This document shows positions 1 to 5,581 of a stretch of 5,646 nucleotides of DNA, piece after piece. The position numbers and the translations under genes were made by a program. The DNA is from Alphaproteobacteria bacterium (GTDB lineage: Bacteria; Pseudomonadota; Alphaproteobacteria; Sphingomonadales; Sphingomonadaceae), in contig VBAE01000016.1 in the NCBI GenBank assembly GCA_005882415.1, positions 1 through 5,646 on the forward strand. Reading direction: 5' to 3'. Position 1 is the first letter of the stretch. Each line of letters begins with the position of its first letter. The notes beneath the pieces are model-generated. The model saw nothing but the letters and a program-made list of their open reading frames with translations. It ran no database searches and was not told the DNA's origin.

Positions 1-1589
1 AGGCCTGGGGTCTTGACGAGGCGCTTAAGCGCACCATCGGCATGTTTGCGCTGGCATTATGGGATCGCCAGGAAAAAGCCCTGTTCCTCGCCCGCGACCG
101 GTTGGGCGAGAAGCCCTTATATTATGGCTGGCAGGGTGCCGGGGCAGGGGCCGCGTTCCTGTTCGGATCGGAGCTGAAGGCGCTCTCAGGACATCCCGCA
201 TTCGACAGCGAGATCAATCGGGACGCGCTCGCTCTCTACATGCGGCATGGCTACATCCCCGCTCCGCATTCGATCTATCGCGGCATTGCAAAGCTCGGGC
301 CGGGTAAGGTGCTACGGCTTGGTGCTGGTGAAAGCGAACCGGCGATCAGCGCTTATTGGTGCCCAATTGAGCTGATGGAGCGAGGTGTGCGCGAGCCGCA
401 CGCCCATTCAACCGAAGAAGCCGTCGACGAATTGGAAGGATTGCTCAGGGATGCGGTCGCGCAGCAAATGATTGCTGATGTTCCTCTCGGTGCCTTTCTA
501 TCCGGAGGAGTCGATTCCTCGACGATCGTCGCCCTGATGCAGGCTCAGTCGAGCCGTCCGGTCAAGACCTTCTCTATCGGATTCCATGAAGAGCAATATG
601 ACGAGGCCCCCCACGCCAAGGCCGTCGCCGAGCATCTCGGCACTGACCATACCGAGCTATACGTCTCCCACAAGCAGGCGATGGAGGTGATTCCGGTCCT
701 TCCTGACATCTACGACGAGCCCTTTGCCGACCCGTCGCAAATCCCGACCTACCTTGTCTCCCAGCTGGCCCGGCGAAGCGTCAAGGTGTCATTATCGGGC
801 GATGCCGGTGACGAACTTTTCGGTGGCTACAACCGATACAAGATGACGGCAGCGTTCTGGCGGAAGCTTTCAATGGCTCCACGGCCGCTGCGCGGCGCCC
901 TCGCGAACGCACTTACCAGCGTCTCGCCGCGCGCCTGGAACCGGCTGGCGGCCGTGATCGAACCGATTCTTCCCGAATCGCTGAGAATGCGGGTCCCGGG
1001 TGACAAGATCCACAAGGGCGCCGGAGTGCTGAGGAGCCAGTCGGCGGCCGAGCTATACCACGGCCTGGTGTCGAGCTGGCGCGATCCCGAAGCACTCGTG
1101 GTCGGCGGGCGCGAGCCTCCAACCCTGCTCACCGGCCGGGCGCCGGACCTGCGCGGCCTCTCCGACATCGAACGGATGATGGCGCTCGACATGATCACTT
1201 ATCTGCCGGACGACATCCTCGCCAAGGTCGACCGGGCGGCGATGAGCGTCTCGCTCGAGACCCGCGTGCCCCTGCTCGACCATCGGGTCGTCGTCCGAAA
1301 ATGGGCTTTGGGGTGCCAGTCGGCGACTGGCTCCGCGGGCCGATGCGCGATTGGGCCGAAGCCCTCCTCGATCGCGACCGTCTCGCCCGGGAAGGCTATT
1401 TTCACCCCGAGCCGATCCGACGGATGTGGCAGGCTCACCTCGAAGGAGGCGTCAACGAGCAATACAAATTGTGGATTGTACTCATGTTTCAGGCATGGCT
1501 CGAGAAGGGTGGCGCCGGCAGCGCCCGCATCGGCGCGCCGCTGCCCGAGCGTGCCGTCGCCTGAGGGCGCGGCCGGTATTGCGTTCTGA
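1..1589 (+). CDS. Asparagine synthase (glutamine-hydrolysing)/amidotransferase, 5' partial, frame-disrupted near its 3' end
   Basis: The family uses glutamine-derived ammonia and ATP to amidate aspartate or another carboxylate through an acyl-adenylate. The gene runs off the left edge: the first whole codon is at 3, reading AWGLDEALKRTIGMFALALWD without a stop, so the ATG at 42 is internal and the N-terminal glutaminase region with its Cys nucleophile lies mostly outside. Visible landmarks are RDRLGEKPLYYG (93-128), the ATP-binding PP-loop SGGVDSS (501-521), SGDAGDELFGGY (795-830), and LAKVDRAAMSVSLETRVPLLDH (about 1218-1283). After DHRVV (to 1292) homology stops and about 98 unrelated residues follow to TGA 1587-1589. 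The expected C-terminus resumes in another frame at 1292-1564. In surface-glycan clusters such paralogues often amidate glycan or peptide substrates rather than making free asparagine; the substrate here is unknown. The family call is firm; function is doubtful because of the lesion. Confidence 0.88.
   Translation, partial: AWGLDEALKRTIGMFALALWDRQEKALFLARDRLGEKPLYYGWQGAGAGAAFLFGSELKALSGHPAFDSEINRDALALYMRHGYIPAPHSIYRGIAKLGPGKVLRLGAGESEPAISAYWCPIELMERGVREPHAHSTEEAVDELEGLLRDAVAQQMIADVPLGAFLSGGVDSSTIVALMQAQSSRPVKTFSIGFHEEQYDEAPHAKAVAEHLGTDHTELYVSHKQAMEVIPVLPDIYDEPFADPSQIPTYLVSQLARRSVKVSLSGDAGDELFGGYNRYKMTAAFWRKLSMAPRPLRGALANALTSVSPRAWNRLAAVIEPILPESLRMRVPGDKIHKGAGVLRSQSAAELYHGLVSSWRDPEALVVGGREPPTLLTGRAPDLRGLSDIERMMALDMITYLPDDILAKVDRAAMSVSLETRVPLLDHRVVVRKWALGCQSATGSAGRCAIGPKPSSIATVSPGKAIFTPSRSDGCGRLTSKEASTSNTNCGLYSCFRHGSRRVAPAAPASARRCPSVPSPEGAAGIAF
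1292..1564 (+). pseudogene. Out-of-frame C-terminal remnant of the asparagine synthase
   Basis: This stretch reads RPKMGFGVPVGDWLRGPMRD and continues through an EGYFHPEPIRRMW segment to LWIVLMFQAWLE, ending at TGA 1562-1564. It is the canonical C-terminal end of bacterial asparagine synthases, but in the frame beginning at 1292 rather than the frame of the upstream domain. The ATG at 1301 is the family's internal Met of PKMGFGVP and has no Shine-Dalgarno, so it is not a separate gene. Between DHRVV and RPKMGF the family normally has about 35 more residues, including a G-K-x-x-L-R helix, which are absent here. The remnant plus the upstream frame are best read as one broken gene, or as one intact gene miscalled by sequencing or assembly. 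Confidence 0.8.
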
Positions 1590-1603
1590 CCCTAAGCCGC
1601 ATC

Positions 1604-1608
1604 GGGAG
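1604..1608 (+). promoter_or_regulatory. Shine-Dalgarno GGGAG for the MurJ-like gene
   Basis: GGGAG lies 8 nt before the TTG at 1617-1619. This fixes a TTG start. The first in-frame ATG (1740) would remove the first membrane helix and the conserved Arg40 and is unlikely. Confidence 0.6.
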
Positions 1609-1616
1609 TCGAAGCC

Positions 1617-2969
1617 TTGATCCGAGCCCTGCTCGCCCGCCTGCGGCTGACGCACGACAATCACAAGCGGATCGCGACCGGCGCGGTCTCGATCGGGCTG
1701 GTCGTCCTGGCGACCAAGCTCTGTTCGGCGGCGCGGGAAATGGCCATCGCTTGGCGCTACGGGATCAGCGCCGAGGTCGACGCCTATCAGCTCGCGCTCA
1801 CTGTCACGACCTGGCTCCCGATGTGGCTGTCCGCAGTCGCCGGGTTCGTGCTGGTCCCCCGGCTCATCGCCCTGCGCCGTTCTGGGGGAGACAAGCGCTT
1901 CGTCGACGAACTCAACGGCGGGGTGCTGCTCCTAGGCGGCGGCTTGATGGCGTTAACCTGGATCGCTGCACCGTTCGTTACCGACCTGGTGACGAGCGCT
2001 CTCCCCCCGGCCACCCGCCACCTCGCCAAGTCGCTGGCGACCAACATGGCACCGATCGCTTTGCTGATCGTCGTCGGAGGCTATTTCGCGGCCCGACTCC
2101 AGGCACGGGAGCATTATTGGTTCGGTGTCGCCGAGGCAGCTCCGGCGCTGATCATCGCGCTTTTCGTCATCCTCGGATCGGTCGACGCCGCCGTGGCACC
2201 GCTGCTCTATGGCACCGTGCTCGGCTGGCTGGTCTACGCGCTCTGGCTGGCGCGGATGACGGCTGTCGCTGACCCGCCCCTCGGCCGGCTGGGGCTTCGG
2301 CACAATTCGGAGCAATGGCAGCTCCTCTACGGACCCATTTTCGCTATGGGCCTCGGTCAGCTACTCCTGACCGCGACCATTCCCGTCGACCAGGTCTTCG
2401 CCGCGACGCTCGGCGAGGGGGCGGTGTCAACGCTCGGCTATGTAAACCGGATCATCACCCTGATCACCAGCTTCGGCTTCGTTGTCTTCGCCCGGGCACT
2501 GCTGCCAGTGCTCTCGGCAGCCATTGCCGAGGGCAAACATGACCTTGGGCGCCGGCAGACGCTGAAATGGGCCTGGCTGATGGCGGGGTTCGCGGCGGCG
2601 GGAACCGCGCTAGGATGGCTGCTCGCTCCGATCGGGGTGCAGATCTTGTTCGAACGCGGCGCTTTCAACGCCCAGGACACGGCTTTGGTCAGCGAGGTTC
2701 TTCGCTATGCGCTGCTCCAGGTCCCTCCCTTCTTCGCAATGATCGTCCTCCTGCAATATTATGCCGCCGCCAACCGCTATACTGTGATCCTCGTCATCAA
2801 CCTGATCGCTCTGCTCGCCAAGGTGGCCGTCAACGCTTTACTCGTCGGGCCCATGGGTGTTGCCGGGATCGCAATCTCGACGGTGGTCATGTACGCCCTG
2901 ATGGCGCTAGTCCTCGCCATCGGCTCCGGCGAGCGCTGGTCGCGGCGGCCGCAGACGAAGCCCGCCTGA
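1617..2969 (+). CDS. MurJ/MviN-like lipid-linked glycan flippase (MOP superfamily)
   Basis: This is a 450-residue polytopic inner-membrane protein with about 12 hydrophobic segments by eye (roughly residues 20-38, 58-82, 100-124, 144-163, 170-188, 192-212, 235-255, 270-300, 318-342, 360-382, 385-408 and 412-437). MurJ-type landmarks are the N-terminal KLCSAAREMAIAWRYG and VDAY segments (34-57), GYVNRIITLITSFGF around residue 278, and LFERGAFNAQDTAL in the C-terminal half, followed by a MurJ-like Y-A-A-N-R-Y segment. E. coli MurJ has 511 residues and 14 helices, so this protein is about two helices short. From a remembered alignment, MurJ Arg24, Asp39 and Arg270 match Arg40, Asp55 and Arg278, but Arg18 becomes Lys34 and Arg52 becomes Pro68. 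I therefore favour a flippase for a lipid-linked surface glycan over an essential lipid II flippase. The gene follows the asparagine synthase by 27 bp (52 bp from its ancestral stop) and is probably co-transcribed with it. Confidence 0.85.
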   Translation: MIRALLARLRLTHDNHKRIATGAVSIGLVVLATKLCSAAREMAIAWRYGISAEVDAYQLALTVTTWLPMWLSAVAGFVLVPRLIALRRSGGDKRFVDELNGGVLLLGGGLMALTWIAAPFVTDLVTSALPPATRHLAKSLATNMAPIALLIVVGGYFAARLQAREHYWFGVAEAAPALIIALFVILGSVDAAVAPLLYGTVLGWLVYALWLARMTAVADPPLGRLGLRHNSEQWQLLYGPIFAMGLGQLLLTATIPVDQVFAATLGEGAVSTLGYVNRIITLITSFGFVVFARALLPVLSAAIAEGKHDLGRRQTLKWAWLMAGFAAAGTALGWLLAPIGVQILFERGAFNAQDTALVSEVLRYALLQVPPFFAMIVLLQYYAAANRYTVILVINLIALLAKVAVNALLVGPMGVAGIAISTVVMYALMALVLAIGSGERWSRRPQTKPA

Positions 2970-2971
2970 CG

Positions 2972-2986
2972 AGAGCCGCGCGCTCT
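2972..2986. terminator. Small inverted repeat between convergent genes, weak bidirectional terminator candidate
   Basis: AGAGC (2972-2976) and GCTCT (2982-2986) form a 5-bp stem with a 5-nt CGCGC loop. It covers almost the whole 15-bp gap between the convergent stop codons and overlaps the methyltransferase stop. No U-tract follows on either strand, so intrinsic termination is doubtful; position is the main support. Confidence 0.25.
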
Positions 2987-3713
2987 AGCCGATCTTGCGA
3001 CCGATATAGACGAGGTGGGGCCGGCGGTGCCGGATCATCGGATAGACGGTCCGGTAGAGAAGACCCAGGGGCCCGGTATAGGGGGCGAGGACAGTAGCTT
3101 CGCACGTCAGGGTGCTGAATCCGAGGGGCTCGACATAGGCGCGCAGGGTGTCGGCCGACCATGAGCGGACGTGCTGGACGCGATGGTAGATAGAGCCGCA
3201 TTCCGGGCACATGGTTTTGCTGGCGTCGAGATTTTCCTCGTTCGGCGTGGTGAGCACCACATGCCCGCCCTTGCGGAGAAGGCGTTTGGCCTCGGTCAAA
3301 GCGGCTTGCAGCGCCCCGTCGTCCATATGCTCGACGACTTCGATCATGAATGCCGTGTCGATGGTCTCGGACGGAAGGGAAACCTTGCCGCCGTCCATCA
3401 TCGTCGTGCCCTTGAACCCGCTCCGGCCTTCGAATCGCTTTCTCACCTTCTCGAGACTGGAGGCGGAGCTGTCGGCACCGTAGGCGCTATGCCCCCCGTC
3501 GAGCAGGAACTCGATCAGATCGCCCCGCCCGCAGCCGATATCCGCCGCGCTCCCGATCCGGATGCGCTTGCCGACGAACGCAAGCAGCGACCGTCCTACC
3601 AGTCGGGCGAAGTACGTATCATCCAGTGCCGGGTTGCTGCTGTAGAAGTCCCAGAAGCGCTTCACCCGCTCCGGCGTCCATTCGATCGGATGAGCTGTTA
3701 CGTGGTTCGTCAT
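2985..3713 (-). CDS. Class I SAM-dependent methyltransferase with a CPEC/His motif
   Basis: This 242-residue cytosolic protein has a Rossmann methyltransferase fold. Motif I is ADIGCGRGD (57-65) for S-adenosylmethionine, with acidic Asp81 at the end of strand 2, a motif IV-like IEVVEHMDD (124-132), and GGHVVLTTPNEENLD (149-163). After TTPNEENLD comes CPEC (169-172) and HRVQHVRSW (177-185), a Cys-x-x-Cys/His cluster seen in some methyltransferases of glycan loci and possibly zinc-binding. The start is the ATG at 3713-3711, which overlaps the upstream TGA as TGATG, preceded by AGG six bases away. An in-frame ATG at 3788 exists, but it adds 25 residues lacking family character and reads over the upstream coding end. 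This is the last gene of the reverse unit. The acceptor is unknown; O- or N-methylation of a sugar in the locus's glycan is an inference from context. Confidence 0.85.
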   Translation of the reverse strand: MTNHVTAHPIEWTPERVKRFWDFYSSNPALDDTYFARLVGRSLLAFVGKRIRIGSAADIGCGRGDLIEFLLDGGHSAYGADSSASSLEKVRKRFEGRSGFKGTTMMDGGKVSLPSETIDTAFMIEVVEHMDDGALQAALTEAKRLLRKGGHVVLTTPNEENLDASKTMCPECGSIYHRVQHVRSWSADTLRAYVEPLGFSTLTCEATVLAPYTGPLGLLYRTVYPMIRHRRPHLVYIGRKIG

Positions 3714-4579
3714 CAAACGCCTGTGAAAAAAGGGAGAAATGGCGGAGTCGCGCGGCTGCGGCTTAGCGTTGCCGATAGCTCGCTGCACCCAGAGCCGAGG
3801 ATTCCGCCCGCCCGCACCCGAACCGGCTTTTCGAGGACCGCGGTGAAACCAAGCGGCGACAGGAAGGCGGAGATTTCCTCCTTGATGCAGGATTCGTAGG
3901 GATAGCCGCCGAGCCAGTCATGGACGTCTAGCAGCGAGTCCATGCCACGCTGGCGCTGGCTCCTCAGCTTAGCGATCGGGTTCCTTCCAGTGACGATAAG
4001 GCCGGCACTATAGACCGCGACATAGAAGCCGCGGAGGATCTTCTGGCCCAGCTTGCCGGCCTTCATATATGCCTGCTTTTCGACCCGCCAGAAGCCGCAG
4101 AGCGGAGTCTTCTCGTACAGCGCCAGAGCGAACAGGCCGCCGGGCTTCACCATCCGCGAGGCCGCCCCGATTGCCGGCCACATGCTGCCGGTATGGTGGA
4201 GCACGCCCCAGGAATAGACGACGTCGAACGTGCCACTCACCTCCGGCGTGAGGTCAAAGACCGAGATCCGTTCAGCGGTCCACCGCGTCGGATCGCCGAA
4301 GGACTGGAGAATGGACCGGGTCGTGGCGGTGGAATCCTCGTCGATGTCGGTGGCCGTGACATGGGAAGCGCCGAGGTGAAGGGCCGACAGCGAGAACAGC
4401 CCGGAACCGCTGCCGATGTCGAGGAACGTCTTGCCCCGGAGATCGCCGACCAGACCGCGAACGCTGTCGACGGCCGCTTCGATGCGGTCCCGATCGACGA
4501 GCCTGGAATAACTCGCCCAATTCTTCCCGAAGTCGAAATGTGTTGCGCGATCGGTCAAATCCACCGTGCGGTTGGTCAT
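3713..4579 (-). CDS. Class I SAM-dependent methyltransferase (WGVLHHTG / DWLGGYPYE type)
   Basis: This is a 288-residue predicted cytosolic methyltransferase. Motif I is FLDIGSGSGLFS (52-63), the strand-2 acidic motif is TATDID (75-80), and the motif IV region is VYSWGVLHHTGSMW (121-134). VKPGGLFALALY (144-155) follows, then an insert rich in aromatic and basic residues and DWLGGYPYE (221-229), which marks a subfamily common in glycan clusters and probably contributes to acceptor binding. The ATG at 4579-4577 is well placed: AGGA (complement of 4586-4589) lies six bases upstream. The core ends GGILGSGCSE (258-267), and relatives I recall end soon after with an aromatic residue. Here 21 further residues rich in Pro, Phe and Ser run to a TGA overlapping the next ATG. 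That tail may be a one-base frameshift product. The acceptor is unknown. Confidence 0.87.
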   Translation of the reverse strand: MTNRTVDLTDRATHFDFGKNWASYSRLVDRDRIEAAVDSVRGLVGDLRGKTFLDIGSGSGLFSLSALHLGASHVTATDIDEDSTATTRSILQSFGDPTRWTAERISVFDLTPEVSGTFDVVYSWGVLHHTGSMWPAIGAASRMVKPGGLFALALYEKTPLCGFWRVEKQAYMKAGKLGQKILRGFYVAVYSAGLIVTGRNPIAKLRSQRQRGMDSLLDVHDWLGGYPYESCIKEEISAFLSPLGFTAVLEKPVRVRAGGILGSGCSELSATLSRSRATPPFLPFFTGV

Positions 4580-4585
4580 CGTAAA

Positions 4586-4589
4586 TCCT
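4586..4589 (-). promoter_or_regulatory. Shine-Dalgarno AGGA for the middle methyltransferase
   Basis: On the reverse strand GCAGGA is followed by six bases and then ATG at 4579. It is the clearest ribosome binding site of the reverse unit and fixes that start. Confidence 0.6.
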
Positions 4590-4599
4590 GCTATGGACT

Positions 4600-4624
4600 G
4601 CCTGGTCTGAGAGGTCCGCCAGGC
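4600..4624 (-). other. Leader hairpin candidate upstream of the middle methyltransferase
   Basis: GCCTGG (4600-4605) and CCAGGC (4619-4624) are a perfect 6-bp inverted repeat with a 13-nt loop, in the 131-bp gap between two methyltransferase genes and 20 bases before the ATG. It has no T-tract. It could slow read-through or affect translation, or be chance in GC-rich DNA. Confidence 0.25.
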
Positions 4625-4664
4625 GCCGCGACCGTCTAGGCCGCAGGCCGTGTTCGAGGGCGTG

Positions 4665-4692
4665 GTTCTACATTGAAACGGCGGGATTTCAA
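4665..4692 (-). promoter_or_regulatory. Possible promoter with an overlapping dyad TTGAAA-N8-TTTCAA
   Basis: On the reverse strand TTGAAA (4692-4687, five of six to a -35 box) is followed after 16 bases by TAGAAC (4670-4665, four of six to a -10 box). The -35-like box is one arm of a perfect dyad, TTGAAA (4673-4678) and TTTCAA (4687-4692) with an 8-base spacer, so a repressor site over a promoter is possible. It lies 86 bases before the middle methyltransferase start, in the only sizeable gap of the reverse unit. Alternatively the dyad is a weak transcript-end hairpin for the preceding gene; no T-run follows. Confidence 0.3.
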
Positions 4693-4710
4693 CGTCTTCA
4701 GGTGAAAGGA

Positions 4711-5490
4711 TCAGCGACTATTCGGTGCTGGTTCGACAATATAGTTGTGCACTGCGCTGCAGAGCGTTCGGCCGAGCCGCTCGCGCTTCGCAATCTTAAT
4801 GCGATCCCCGAACAAGATGGCGCCAGTATAGAAAAGACCGAACGGCCGGTCGTCGAGGACCGTAAAGCCGTTCTTTCCAAACGTCCTCCGCCATGCGCGC
4901 GGAGAAAAGGTCCACAATTCACTGATGCCTTCCGGCGAAGTACCATGGCCCATAGGAATCAGGCCGCCCGCGATGGTCCGCGCGTCACGTCTGACTGCAC
5001 CCCATCGGGCTTGGCCTGCCGGCGGGTTGACCAAATGCTTGGCCAAGAGGCCGGCGGCCTGCGCGGCCGTCACGAATCCGGTCAAGAACGTCCAGAACCG
5101 CCAGGATGGGGTCGGCATCAGATGAAGACCGAAGCCGCCGGGCCTCTGGACTCGCTTGAGTTCCGCAAGAACCGTCGGGAGATCCTCGACGTGTTCAAGC
5201 ACGTTCGACGAAAAGACAACATCGACCGAATCGTCCGGAAGTGGGATGTTACGGCCGTCGTAATTCTGCACCTCAAAGACCCGTTCCGCCGCATAATTGC
5301 TGTTTGGCAAGTCGATCGCGATCACGTCGAAGCCATGTTCGGCAATAAAGCGCGCCTGCTGGCCAGTGCCGGCGCCGAGCTCGAGTATCCGCGCGCCTGA
5401 TGGAAAGTAGGGCAGTAGCCGCTCCATCTCAAGCTGACGAAGTCGATTGAGAGGCGCCACGCTAAACAGAATATCCACTCCCTGCTGCAC
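4711..5490 (-). CDS. Class I SAM-dependent methyltransferase (APLNRLRQLE type)
   Basis: This 259-residue predicted cytosolic methyltransferase opens with FSVAPLNRLRQLEMERLLPYFP (9-30). Motif I is ILELGAGTG (35-43), the strand-2 acid is Asp60 in AIDLPNSNY, and SSNVLEHVEDL (94-104) is the motif IV region. HLMPTPSWRFWT (123-134) and a later HG...SELWTFSPRAWRRTF region (182-204) mark a subfamily I associate with surface-glycan clusters. The start is GTG at 5490-5488; an in-frame TGA sits immediately upstream, so the frame cannot extend, and no convincing Shine-Dalgarno precedes it. The next in-frame ATG (Met22) would cut into the conserved APLNRLRQLE helix. The real start may instead be ATG 5503 through a one-base error. 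It is the first visible gene of the reverse unit; the acceptor is unknown. Confidence 0.84.
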   Translation of the reverse strand: MQQGVDILFSVAPLNRLRQLEMERLLPYFPSGARILELGAGTGQQARFIAEHGFDVIAIDLPNSNYAAERVFEVQNYDGRNIPLPDDSVDVVFSSNVLEHVEDLPTVLAELKRVQRPGGFGLHLMPTPSWRFWTFLTGFVTAAQAAGLLAKHLVNPPAGQARWGAVRRDARTIAGGLIPMGHGTSPEGISELWTFSPRAWRRTFGKNGFTVLDDRPFGLFYTGAILFGDRIKIAKRERLGRTLCSAVHNYIVEPAPNSR

Positions 5491-5581
5491 TCAGGTAAAT
5501 CATCTTGCCGCTACCGGTCTCGTCGCGGACGTGACGCAAGTGTCGAGTATGATGGAATCCAAGGGTCCTGGCGCCGGACAT
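5462..5581 (-). CDS. Small hypothetical ORF, 39 residues, overlapping the start of the first methyltransferase
   Basis: ATG at 5581-5579 opens a frame reading MSGARTLGFHHTRHLRHVRD and ending YSV before TAG at 5464-5462. AGGAA lies 9 bases upstream, a fair Shine-Dalgarno at slightly long spacing. It overlaps the methyltransferase GTG (5490) by 29 bp in another frame. The peptide is His/Arg-rich and I recognise no family. It could be a leader peptide whose translation is coupled to the methyltransferase, the displaced N-terminus of a frame-disrupted gene, or chance. Chance is quite likely at this length. Confidence 0.2.
   Translation of the reverse strand: MSGARTLGFHHTRHLRHVRDETGSGKMIYLSAAGSGYSV

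Noticed and set aside
1301..1564. An independent 87-residue gene beginning at ATG 1301
   Set aside because: Its sequence is the C-terminal end of asparagine synthase and it has no ribosome binding site; it is a remnant of the broken upstream gene.
1751..2272. Forward open frame inside the flippase gene in another frame
   Set aside because: Arg/Pro-rich shadow translation typical of a GC-rich alternate frame; the membrane protein frame is clearly the real one. The similar frame at 2567-3097 was rejected for the same reason.
3714..3788. Start of the last methyltransferase at ATG 3788
   Set aside because: The extra 25 residues have no family character and overlap the upstream coding end; ATG 3713 fits the family start and overlaps the upstream stop as TGATG.
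3171..3899. Long forward open frame of 242 codons opposite the methyltransferases
   Set aside because: It lies antisense to two genes with clear methyltransferase motifs, crosses their junction, and its translation shows no domain; long antisense frames are expected in GC-rich DNA.
4702..5400. Forward open frame of 232 codons opposite the first methyltransferase
   Set aside because: It is antisense to a strong motif-bearing gene, with no recognisable motif or ribosome binding site.
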